In this document: positions 49,583 through 58,444 of the stretch, in pieces
Layout: each line of letters begins with the position of its first letter
Position numbering within the stretch: position 1 is the first letter of the stretch
DNA from: Candidatus Tiddalikarchaeum anstoanum
GTDB taxonomy: Archaea > Nanobdellota > Nanobdellia > Tiddalikarchaeales > Tiddalikarchaeaceae
Length of the DNA stretch: 64,000 bases
Assembly: GCA_902385255.1 (NCBI GenBank)
Contig: CABMEV010000010.1
Location: forward strand, 1 to 64,000
Reading direction: 5' to 3'
Program-made: the position numbers and the translations under genes
Notes under the pieces: generated by a model
Databases searched by the model: none
Seen by the model: the letters and a program-made list of their open reading frames with translations, nothing else
Told to the model about the DNA's origin: nothing

Positions 49583-51484
49583 TTATTCACCTTCTGATAA
49601 TAATAGTGTGATTTTCCTGTCTGTATTTTTTGCACGTATCAGTTTTTGCCCAAGGTCGCTCTTGTTTGATACTTTAATTTCTCCTTTCTTGCTGACCGTT
49701 GCAGTGAATAAGAATTCATTATCGACGAAGAAGTCTATACTTTTTGCAGCGTAACTATTATTGAATATGAATGAAGTGTTCTTCTTGTCAAATATGCTTT
49801 TGTAATCTATTGATTCTTTATTCTCCTTCTTGGCGTCTTCCATAAGTGTTTCATTTTTGGCAAGTTCCCTCACATCTATTTTTACACCTATCTTTTTCTC
49901 CAATTTTTCAATATTTTTCCCGCTTTTTCCTATGACTTTTGCTATTTCATAATTTGGTATGTAAAGTATTATTGAATTGTCGCTTGGCATCTCTATTTTA
50001 AGAGGAGTATCCCTTGGAAGTTCCTGTCTTATCCTTTCTTCTATTGCTGTTTTTGCTATGTTCCTGGCTGGGCTTACTGTCATTATCTTTTTCATTTTTT
50101 TAATAGGTACTACAACTGTTTGTTCTCCGAAAGTGTACATCTCATACTCTAAGTCATTAGTATAGAAATCCCTTACTTCTACTATAGGTCTTGATAAGTC
50201 TTCTTCAGTCATGCCTGTTGGCACTTTTACAGTCATTGATAACTCCAGCACTTGGCCTACTTGTCCTTTTTCTATGAATATTACTGTATCAATCACGCTT
50301 GGAACCATTCCTAATTCTATTTTTCCGACGAATCTTTGTATTGCATCTATAGGGTTTGTTGCATGTATTACTCCTACCATTCCGGTTCCGGCCAGCCTTA
50401 AATCCTTGAACAATTCGAAGTCTTGGACGTTTCTTATCTCGTCTATTATTGTATAATCCGGTCTTGACAATAAGAGTATATCATGCAGTTCTTCATTTGT
50501 TGCTATATTCTTGGAGTATTGTGTTATCTCAGGAGGTAATATCAAGTCCCTTGGCGACTCTATTGTTTTTACGACTTTATTTTCTTCAAAGTAGAAAGTT
50601 GCAAGAGCCTGGCAGAATGTGCTTTTTCCATTTCCGGGAGCACCGGCAACAAGTATTCCTTCAGCGCTCTCCCTTAAACGCTCATATAATTTTTCATTCA
50701 GGTTATACTCTTTCATAGTCATTACTTTTACAGGCCTGACGCATGTTATCTCCCAGCCGTCTGATAACGGAGGCCTAGTTATTACTATCCTATAATTCCT
50801 GTACTGTATTATTGTAGAGCCGCCTCTTTCTATTTCCACAAAACTATTCTTGTCGAGTTTTGCCTTCTCAACTATTTCTTTTGCATATTTTTCAATATCT
50901 TCGCTTGTGAGCCTTTCTTTTTTAATCTCTTCAAAAACCCATTCCCCTGGTTTTCCTTTCTTTGCCTTAGGCGTCGAATCCTCCCTTAAGTGCACGCTCA
51001 TTGTGTTTTCATCAAAGAATTTTTCTATGCTTAAATGCTCAAGTTCTTTTTTTAATGATATGAATAATGTTTTGATTCCGAGTGATTTTGCGATTACATT
51101 CTGCACTTCGTCTGCTGTCACGAGTGTCGCATTTTTTAACATGGCTAAGTTTCTTACTATCGCGTTTAGTTCGCTTAATCTTTGTATGCGGAGCCTAGAG
51201 TATGGTTTTTTTTCGCCTTCGAATTCCAACATTATTTTGTCTTTTTTTTCAAGTTCCTTTACTTCTTCTATCTCTTCTATTCCGAATATGGCTGTTGTCT
51301 GTTTCCTGTTAGCGGCGTATTCAAGTTCATCTATTATGGCATTATGGATTATTATGGTTCCTGAAATCTTTTTTTCATTGACTAAGTCCAGGAGCAATCC
51401 CTCTATTACGATGCTTATGTCAGGTATGAATACGTTTTTATCCTCTGCATCCTCCGCTAATTCTTTTATTATTTTCTTGTCCAT
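49583..51484 (-). CDS. PIN domain + PilT-like ATPase + KH domain protein
   Basis: 633 aa; VAGAPGNGKSTFCQALATFY, PDYTIIDEIRN, KH YEIAKVIGKSGKNIEKLEKKIG. Confidence 0.92.
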   Translation of the reverse strand: MDKKIIKELAEDAEDKNVFIPDISIVIEGLLLDLVNEKKISGTIIIHNAIIDELEYAANRKQTTAIFGIEEIEEVKELEKKDKIMLEFEGEKKPYSRLRIQRLSELNAIVRNLAMLKNATLVTADEVQNVIAKSLGIKTLFISLKKELEHLSIEKFFDENTMSVHLREDSTPKAKKGKPGEWVFEEIKKERLTSEDIEKYAKEIVEKAKLDKNSFVEIERGGSTIIQYRNYRIVITRPPLSDGWEITCVRPVKVMTMKEYNLNEKLYERLRESAEGILVAGAPGNGKSTFCQALATFYFEENKVVKTIESPRDLILPPEITQYSKNIATNEELHDILLLSRPDYTIIDEIRNVQDFELFKDLRLAGTGMVGVIHATNPIDAIQRFVGKIELGMVPSVIDTVIFIEKGQVGQVLELSMTVKVPTGMTEEDLSRPIVEVRDFYTNDLEYEMYTFGEQTVVVPIKKMKKIMTVSPARNIAKTAIEERIRQELPRDTPLKIEMPSDNSIILYIPNYEIAKVIGKSGKNIEKLEKKIGVKIDVRELAKNETLMEDAKKENKESIDYKSIFDKKNTSFIFNNSYAAKSIDFFVDNEFLFTATVSKKGEIKVSNKSDLGQKLIRAKNTDRKITLLLSEGE

Positions 51485-51535
51485 GTTATTACAATTTCAA
51501 AGATGATGCCGTTGTTTTTAAAACAATTGCACTAT

Positions 51536-52825
51536 CTAGTCCTTTCCTATTTTTTTAATGCCGCCCATGTAAGGCACTAATACCGCTGGTATTTTTACGC
51601 TTCCGTCAGCTTCCTGATAATTCTCTATCACTGCCACGAGAGCCCTCACTGTAGCCACGCATGTGCTGTTTAATGTGTGCACGAATCCTTCAGGAGGCTT
51701 CCCGTTTTCCATTCTGTATTTGATATTCAATCTCCTTGCTTGGTAATCTGTCATATTAGAACATGACACTATCTCCCTGAATTTTTCCTGGCCTGGCAGC
51801 CATGCTTCAATATCGTATTTTTTGGCTGCTCCGACTCCGATGTCGCCTGTGCATATGTTCACCACGTGGTAGTGTATCTCGAGGCTTTGCCAGAATTCTT
51901 CTGCAGTTTTTATTAATAATTCATGCATAGCCTTGCTGTCTTCAGGTTTTGATAATATGACCATTTCTACTTTGTTAAACTGGTGCACCCTGAATATTCC
52001 TTTTGTGTCTTTGCCGTGGCTGCCAGCTTCAGTCCTGAAGCATGCGCTGTAACCGCAGTATTTTTTAGGCATGTCAGAAGACAGCAGTGTTTCATCCATG
52101 TGATAACTCGCAAGCGGGACTTCGCTTGTTCCAATTAATGACATGTCCTGTCCTTCAAATTTTATATTGTAAAGGTCGGCTTCGCCTGCAGGCAGGTAAC
52201 CTGTTCCGTAGAAGCATTTCTTGTAGCACATGTACGGGGGCACCATGAATGTGAACCCTCTGCTTCGCAGGAAATCTATGGCATAAGTTGCTATTGCGAA
52301 TTCAAGCCTTGCCAGGCTGTTTTTCAGGAAATAATTCCTCGCTCCTGCTACTTTTGCACCTCTTTCAATATCATACCAGTCGTTTAGTTCGCATATTTCC
52401 TGGTGGCTCTTTGGTTTGAACTTGAAGCTTGTCTTTTTGCCCCATACTCTTATTTCCTTATTTTCAGAATCGTCTTTTCCAACAGGCACACTGGCGTCGA
52501 GTATGTTTGGGAAGCGGTCGAGAAGGTATTGTGTTCTTTCCCTGTTTGTCTCTATCTCTTTTTCAAACTTGTCTATTTCATCATTATTCTTGGTCATCTC
52601 GTTAATTTTTTTCTGTTTCTCTTTTGCTTCCTTTATTGTGCCTATCTGTTTGCTGACCGTGTTCCTTACGCTTTTTAGATCGTCCCTTTTTTTTATGAGC
52701 GTTCTCCACTCATTGTCGAGTTTTATTACTTCGTCAACCCATTTTATTTTCTCGTTATCTCCTCTTTTTTTCAAGTCATTTCTTATAACATCAGGGTTTT
52801 CACGAAAAAGTTTGATATCTAACAT
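51536..52825 (-). CDS. serS: Seryl-tRNA synthetase
   Basis: 429 aa; MLDIKLFRENPDVIRNDLKKRG, FRTEAGSHGKDTKGIFRVHQFNKVE, NSTCVATVRALVA. Confidence 0.96.
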   Translation of the reverse strand: MLDIKLFRENPDVIRNDLKKRGDNEKIKWVDEVIKLDNEWRTLIKKRDDLKSVRNTVSKQIGTIKEAKEKQKKINEMTKNNDEIDKFEKEIETNRERTQYLLDRFPNILDASVPVGKDDSENKEIRVWGKKTSFKFKPKSHQEICELNDWYDIERGAKVAGARNYFLKNSLARLEFAIATYAIDFLRSRGFTFMVPPYMCYKKCFYGTGYLPAGEADLYNIKFEGQDMSLIGTSEVPLASYHMDETLLSSDMPKKYCGYSACFRTEAGSHGKDTKGIFRVHQFNKVEMVILSKPEDSKAMHELLIKTAEEFWQSLEIHYHVVNICTGDIGVGAAKKYDIEAWLPGQEKFREIVSCSNMTDYQARRLNIKYRMENGKPPEGFVHTLNSTCVATVRALVAVIENYQEADGSVKIPAVLVPYMGGIKKIGKD

Positions 52826-52874
52826 AGTAAGTAGTGATAGTTATTAACATTTAAAAACTTTTTAGAATAAATTT

Positions 52875-53591
52875 TTAATCCCAGAATCTCATTTCAACGT
52901 TTTTATTCTTCTTAACCCACGTTTTTAAGTCTTTTACGAATGTTTCAGGATAAGTCTTATTGTTCAGGGCTTTATCATACACTGTGTCCCCTGGCTTAAA
53001 GCGCTGCAGCACGAGCTTTGAAGGCTTGACTATCTTATTAATGCCTTCAATATCATTTAACGTGTGCAGTGTTGGGACAACAGTCATCCTGAACTCGTGC
53101 GGGATTCTGCTCTTCTTGACCATTTCAAAACTTTTCTCAAATTGTTTGAACATCTTATTATTGCCTGTTACCAAATTGTAAGATTTAGCGTTGAATGCGC
53201 TTTTAATGTCCATTGCTATAAAATCGAAAGTGTTTTTCTCAACCAGCCTTTTAAGCCTTGCCGGGAAGGTGCCGTTAGTCTCAATGCCTAACTTTAATCC
53301 ATGTTTTTTGCACCAATCTTTTATGTCTAATACGGCATTCTCCTGCAGTGTAGGCTCCCCTCCGCTTAATACCACGCTGTCTATTACCTGCAGATTCTTA
53401 TTCAATTTTTTATAAATAGAAATTAACGGCTCTTTCTTCTTAGGCACCATATCTTTGCTGTTATGGCAGAATTTGCATCTTAAATTGCATCCCTGCAGAA
53501 AAACAACACTCGCTAAATGTTCAGGGTAGTCTATGCTTGAAACTTCCTGAACCCCTGCAATGAAAACATGCATAATTAAAACAATACACAA
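52875..53591 (-). CDS. nrdG: Anaerobic ribonucleotide reductase activating radical SAM protein
   Basis: CNLRCKFCHN, VVLSGGEPTLQ. Confidence 0.9.
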   Translation of the reverse strand: MCIVLIMHVFIAGVQEVSSIDYPEHLASVVFLQGCNLRCKFCHNSKDMVPKKKEPLISIYKKLNKNLQVIDSVVLSGGEPTLQENAVLDIKDWCKKHGLKLGIETNGTFPARLKRLVEKNTFDFIAMDIKSAFNAKSYNLVTGNNKMFKQFEKSFEMVKKSRIPHEFRMTVVPTLHTLNDIEGINKIVKPSKLVLQRFKPGDTVYDKALNNKTYPETFVKDLKTWVKKNKNVEMRFWD

Positions 53592-53696
53592 ACATTACTA
53601 TATAAAGTTTTATTACTACTTATCTCCAACAATATATTTTTATTAAAAAAAATATGGTGAAATTTTTTAATATTAGCGTGTCTAGTTTTTTTTAAG

Positions 53697-54818
53697 ATGG
53701 ATAATATTATTGGCATAATTTCTGGAGGGAAAGATATAACTTTAGTTGGAACTGCTCACGTCAGCAGGGAGAGCAGGGATAGTGTTCATAAAATAATCGA
53801 GGAGTTAAAGCCTGATGTAGTAGGTGTGGAGTTATGCCAGAAACGCTTTGATAGCCTTACAAAACCCGCAATGTCGGACAAAAACATTACAAATACTATA
53901 TCAAAAAGTGATTTTAAGCATTTAATATTTCAGACACTGCTTACTTGGTACGAGCAGAGAATTGCAAAAAACGTCAAGGTTGACGTGGGCAGCGAGATGC
54001 TTGAGGCAATAAAGATTGCAAGCAAGAATAACATTCCCATTGCATTATTAGACAGGGATATTACTGCAACAATGTCGCGTTTATTGAACGGCTTATCCAC
54101 TTATGAAAAAGTGCAGCTCTTCTTTGACATATTCCGCTCATTATCCGATAAAGTAAGCGAGGAGGATATAGAGAAGTTGAAAGAGCATAATACTGTTGAT
54201 GCATTAATCGATGAATTAGGAGAATCATCACCAGTTCTCAAGAAAGTGCTGCTCGACGAGCGTGATGAGTACATAGCAAATCAGATTGGGGGAATCAAGG
54301 AGAAGAAGGTAGTCGCATTCCTGGGCGCCGCCCACATAAAAGGCGTAAAAAAAATATTAGTAGAGGGCGTAAAGGAGAAAATAGTTATTAATATTAATAA
54401 GAAGCAGTCCCATTCAAAATTAATACTTCCCTCTATTTTTGTGATTATTCTATTATTAGGCTTTGTTAAATCACTCCAGACATTAATTTCAATGATATTT
54501 TATTGGGCTGTTGCCACTATGTCAGGCGCTTTTTTAGGAGGATTGTTAAGTCTGAGTAATCCGTTGTCTATACTGCTTGGAGTACTTTTTGCACCAATAC
54601 TGTTTGTTATTGATAATGCAGTCTACAGTTCTAAGGTGGAATCAAGCATGAGAAAAGTGAAGGAAAGCGACTTATTAAGATTAGGTGATATTGTCAGCGT
54701 AAAAGGTATCTATTCGAACAATCTTACAAGGATTCTTCTAACATTTTCAGCAGTGAAAATCATGACAGTAGCCGGATTAATAATAGGATTAATTTCTATG
54801 GCATCTCTGCTCATGTAA
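53697..54818 (+). CDS. TraB-family protein
   Basis: LVGTAHVSRESRDSVHKIIEELKPDVVGVELCQKRFDSL; VVAFLGAAHIKGV; C-terminal TMs. Confidence 0.92.
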   Translation: MDNIIGIISGGKDITLVGTAHVSRESRDSVHKIIEELKPDVVGVELCQKRFDSLTKPAMSDKNITNTISKSDFKHLIFQTLLTWYEQRIAKNVKVDVGSEMLEAIKIASKNNIPIALLDRDITATMSRLLNGLSTYEKVQLFFDIFRSLSDKVSEEDIEKLKEHNTVDALIDELGESSPVLKKVLLDERDEYIANQIGGIKEKKVVAFLGAAHIKGVKKILVEGVKEKIVININKKQSHSKLILPSIFVIILLLGFVKSLQTLISMIFYWAVATMSGAFLGGLLSLSNPLSILLGVLFAPILFVIDNAVYSSKVESSMRKVKESDLLRLGDIVSVKGIYSNNLTRILLTFSAVKIMTVAGLIIGLISMASLLM

Positions 54819-54853
54819 AATATTAAAAAACCCGCGTGATTATTAGATTAATT

Positions 54854-55435
54854 ATGTTAATAGTGTTTGAAGGTGCGGACGGGAGCGGTAAGACAACGCA
54901 GTCAAAATTATTGTACAAGTATCTTAAACACAAAGGCTTAAAGGTTATACTTACTAAGGAGCCGACTAAGGGTCCGATAGGAAGGCTCATCAGGAAGAAT
55001 TTCTTATATTCTAAATTTAACAATGTTTACGTTGACGCATTCCTGTTCGCAGCTGATACATATTCTCATATTGAATCTGTAATAAAGCCATCTCTCGCCA
55101 AAGATGTTATAGTAATCTCTGACAGGTATTTCTACTCTAATCTTGCATACCAGGGCGCTGAAGGGTTAAGCCTTGACTACCTTGTCAAGCTGCATGAGAA
55201 TACGTTAAAGCCTGACGTTGTCTTCCTGCTGGACTGCGATGTTGATACGTGCATGAAGAGGTTAAAAAAAGTAAGGCGTTCAAAGTACGAGACGAGGGAT
55301 TTCTTATCCAAAGTTAGAAATAGTTACCTTATGCTTAAAGATAAATTGGATGATAAGATTATTTTATTAAACAGCAGCGAGTGTATTAATGACATTAATA
55401 ACAGGATAATAATGGAGGTTGAAAAATTATTATAA
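54854..55435 (+). CDS. tmk: Thymidylate kinase
   Basis: MLIVFEGADGSGKTTQSKLL; ISDRYFYSNLAYQGAEG. Confidence 0.93.
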   Translation: MLIVFEGADGSGKTTQSKLLYKYLKHKGLKVILTKEPTKGPIGRLIRKNFLYSKFNNVYVDAFLFAADTYSHIESVIKPSLAKDVIVISDRYFYSNLAYQGAEGLSLDYLVKLHENTLKPDVVFLLDCDVDTCMKRLKKVRRSKYETRDFLSKVRNSYLMLKDKLDDKIILLNSSECINDINNRIIMEVEKLL

Positions 55436-55521
55436 AAAAATTTTACTTAATTCTGCTACTTTGCATAGGAGCAGGACTCACTCTTTTATCAACCCGTTTT
55501 AGCGCAGTATACTCTGATTAT

Positions 55522-56475
55522 GTGAATAGTATTTTTTACGCAGTTAATATGATTTTATTCGCAAGCATAATCCTTATGATGTTTTTAGAGGCTAGGACTA
55601 TAAGCTTCGTCAGCAAATTATTCTTCCTGTCATGCATATTCCTGGTGTTCTACTTCTCATCAGTTATAGCTAAAGGAGTATTCATCCTCACATTCTTCGG
55701 CACCGAAGTTGTGGCTACGTTTTCAATCTTTTTCCTTATATGCTCAATTGCTTTAATGCTGCTGTCATCGATGGCGTTAAAACACGAGTCAGCAGTGCTT
55801 GACAATGCCATGTTGACGTTTGTCGTTTTCATACCTTTAATATTATATGCAGTGTGGATGCTTGTTGATAACTCTTCAATATCAACCATGCTGTCCTCAG
55901 GATATACTCCGCTTAAGATTTTCATAATATCTTATGTTTACATCTACTGTGCAATGATTTTCTATAATGGTTTCTCAGCGGTAAGCAATGTTCTCACTGT
56001 CAAGTACAAGTTCATATCTTTCATCGGCGGAATATTCATAGTCTTTACTTCCTCAGGTTTGAAGACTGTTAATTTCATGCCTGAATTCACCGGGCTTTTC
56101 TCATTGTTCGGCAGCTTTATCGCCTGCATCGGCTTATTATTGGATTCAAGCCTGGCTTTGTACGGCAAGTCATTTTCCATACTGCTTGATAATCTGAAAG
56201 GGATTCAGAGATTGAAGTTTTCAAAATATCTGCAGTCCTTATTTAAGAAGGATAAGCGTCTCGTCGCTGAAGTCCGCGATGATTACGTGTTTGTCAGGGA
56301 CAGTGTATCTATAGAGAATACTGAGGAGAAGAAGATATATGAGAAGATACTCTTGTCAGCATTAAGGTGGTATAGGAGGAATGTTAAAGGCGCATCTAAA
56401 AAAATTAAGGAACTCAAACAGTTTTACAACAAACAAGTATTCCTTACAAGAAAATTGAACGAGATGCTAATCTAG
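55522..56475 (+). CDS. Multi-pass membrane protein, hypothetical; N-terminus may lie upstream
   Basis: 317 aa; frame open upstream to about 55423 and encodes a further hydrophobic segment. Confidence 0.65.
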   Translation: MNSIFYAVNMILFASIILMMFLEARTISFVSKLFFLSCIFLVFYFSSVIAKGVFILTFFGTEVVATFSIFFLICSIALMLLSSMALKHESAVLDNAMLTFVVFIPLILYAVWMLVDNSSISTMLSSGYTPLKIFIISYVYIYCAMIFYNGFSAVSNVLTVKYKFISFIGGIFIVFTSSGLKTVNFMPEFTGLFSLFGSFIACIGLLLDSSLALYGKSFSILLDNLKGIQRLKFSKYLQSLFKKDKRLVAEVRDDYVFVRDSVSIENTEEKKIYEKILLSALRWYRRNVKGASKKIKELKQFYNKQVFLTRKLNEMLI

Positions 56476-58124
56476 ATTCTATCCTGCTCGTATGTTATTC
56501 CTTTTTTTATGCAGAGTTCTGCTTTCCCAAGTTCACTGCCTATATACATTAGGTGCGACGGGTCTATTAATGAGTTCTTTTCAGCGAGTATGGTGTAGAC
56601 TTCTTTTGCACTGTCTCCTTCAACTTTGTCAAGTTCGCTGTTGTCCTTAGGATTTAAATGCTTGACTATTATTTTCTTGTTCTCAACGCTTATTATGTAA
56701 TTTCCTCTCGGGTCTTTGAAGTCTTCATTGTAATAATGGTACTTTTTCAGCATCTCCTTAACCTGCTCGTAGTAATGGGCGTATATTTGTGCGCTTCCGG
56801 ATATTATAGTTAATAACCCAGGCTCTACTTTTATCCTGTCAGCTATCTCTTTCTGTATTGCTGCGCATCCGTAAGCGTTCTCAGGCCAGCCTTGGGTCAT
56901 GTCATGGCTCCTGAAGAATACAGTCAGGTTTAATTTCTCATCCTGGACCATTGCCTGCAGTAATACTAGACAAGGGGAGCTCTTATGCTTTCTCATGAGT
57001 TCGTCCTGTACGTGCCATGTGATTGCGACGCACGCTTTTGAGTATATGTCTTTTGTTAATACGTCAATTATGTCCTTTATCTGGTCTACTTCTGCATAGC
57101 CGTTGGATAGATATTTCACATTGGCGTCAATCCACGGTCCTTTTCCAAACTCGTAATCCTTATACTTGTCAGTATTAACTAATTCTTTTATCGGCTCGCT
57201 TGGTGAAGTATATGCTCTTAATTTATTCCCGTAAGTGTACGCTTTTCCTTCCGGAAGAATTGGTGATAATATCTCGCTTTTGTAAGCGTTTATTTTCTCT
57301 ATAGTTAACGGCACCAGGAACGGATTAATTGATAAATCCATGTCCTGCGGGTTGTGCACGACCACAGTCATATCATTAATCTCCTTTACCCACCTGTCAG
57401 TGTTGGCGTTCATAAGATTTTTTCTTCCATACCTGTTTATTGCGTGTATCATCTTAATCCATGAGTCAGGTATGTTATTTCCGTGGATTATTATAGGCCC
57501 TCCTTCGTAAGGGAATGTTTCCTCCTGTTTTTCATAACCAAAAATGAAGGGCTTGTCAGAGAAAGGCTCCTTTGTTAATTTTTTCATTAATTTGTTTGCT
57601 TCTTTTATCTTGTTATCAAGAGATGAGTTTGGCATCTTCTTGTTCAAGTCTATAAGTTCAACTTTTTCCCTGACTTTGTTTATCATCTCTATAGGTATAT
57701 TATTGTCAAAGTGCACTGCTGTTTCGAATCCAGCAACTCTTCTTTCATTATTTATCCCTTTTTCAAAGAATGCCCTGACAGCGTTCGCGGATGTTAGTTC
57801 AGTCTTGGTTTCGCAGCCTGTTTTTGAGGCGTACTCTTCGCCGAGCAGTATTACGTATCGGATGTATGGATTTGCAAGTATGTTTCTTATCATACCGTTT
57901 AATCCTGCAGGCGTGTAAAAGTTTGATGCTAGTGCGAGATTATCTTTGTCAAGAAATGGAAGTATTGCATCTCTCATAGTCCATAAGAATGTGACTGCGA
58001 AGTTGGCTTTTGTCACCCTTAATTCTTTATGGTGCGGGAATGCTATCCTGTCCCTTACAGTTACCGGCCAGCCTTTTTCGCCGTTTGAGCCTATCTCGTT
58101 TTTCACTAATTCGATTAAACTCAT
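56472..58124 (-). CDS. Thymidylate synthase-like protein fused to an N-terminal MtrA/DUF4346-like domain
   Basis: 550 aa; N-term RNILANPYIRYVILLGEEYASKTG; C-term SSPCLVLLQ...LTVFFRSHDMTQGWPENAYGCAAIQKEIA and HYYEQ. Confidence 0.75.
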   Translation of the reverse strand: MSLIELVKNEIGSNGEKGWPVTVRDRIAFPHHKELRVTKANFAVTFLWTMRDAILPFLDKDNLALASNFYTPAGLNGMIRNILANPYIRYVILLGEEYASKTGCETKTELTSANAVRAFFEKGINNERRVAGFETAVHFDNNIPIEMINKVREKVELIDLNKKMPNSSLDNKIKEANKLMKKLTKEPFSDKPFIFGYEKQEETFPYEGGPIIIHGNNIPDSWIKMIHAINRYGRKNLMNANTDRWVKEINDMTVVVHNPQDMDLSINPFLVPLTIEKINAYKSEILSPILPEGKAYTYGNKLRAYTSPSEPIKELVNTDKYKDYEFGKGPWIDANVKYLSNGYAEVDQIKDIIDVLTKDIYSKACVAITWHVQDELMRKHKSSPCLVLLQAMVQDEKLNLTVFFRSHDMTQGWPENAYGCAAIQKEIADRIKVEPGLLTIISGSAQIYAHYYEQVKEMLKKYHYYNEDFKDPRGNYIISVENKKIIVKHLNPKDNSELDKVEGDSAKEVYTILAEKNSLIDPSHLMYIGSELGKAELCIKKGITYEQDRI

Positions 58125-58183
58125 AATTTTAGTCTAATTCTTTGTATTATTTAAATAATATGTAACCACTAAGAAATGAATTA

Positions 58184-58444
58184 TCAGCTCATTACCCTTT
58201 TTATCTCTTTCACTAACTGGGCCTTTGTTGGTTTCTCGCCGAAGAATATAGTTTCATCGTTTACTGCTATGCTTGGCGTCTCCATTACCTGATACATTAA
58301 GCCTTCCAATGGGTCTTCTTTTATGTCAACTATTCTGAAGTTAAGATTCAAGTCCTTGGCTATGGCTTCGCACATCTTCTTGACATCAGGGCAGTTTGGG
58401 CATGTTGGCAGCGTGAATACAGTTAACGTATTTTTGCCTTTCAT
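58184..58444 (-). CDS. Glutaredoxin/thioredoxin-like protein
   Basis: 86 aa; LPTCPNCPDVKKMCE. Confidence 0.85.
   Translation of the reverse strand: MKGKNTLTVFTLPTCPNCPDVKKMCEAIAKDLNLNFRIVDIKEDPLEGLMYQVMETPSIAVNDETIFFGEKPTKAQLVKEIKRVMS

Noticed and set aside
50850-51506. 218-aa plus ORF
   Set aside because: Antisense to the PIN/ATPase gene; Ser/Phe-rich shadow composition.
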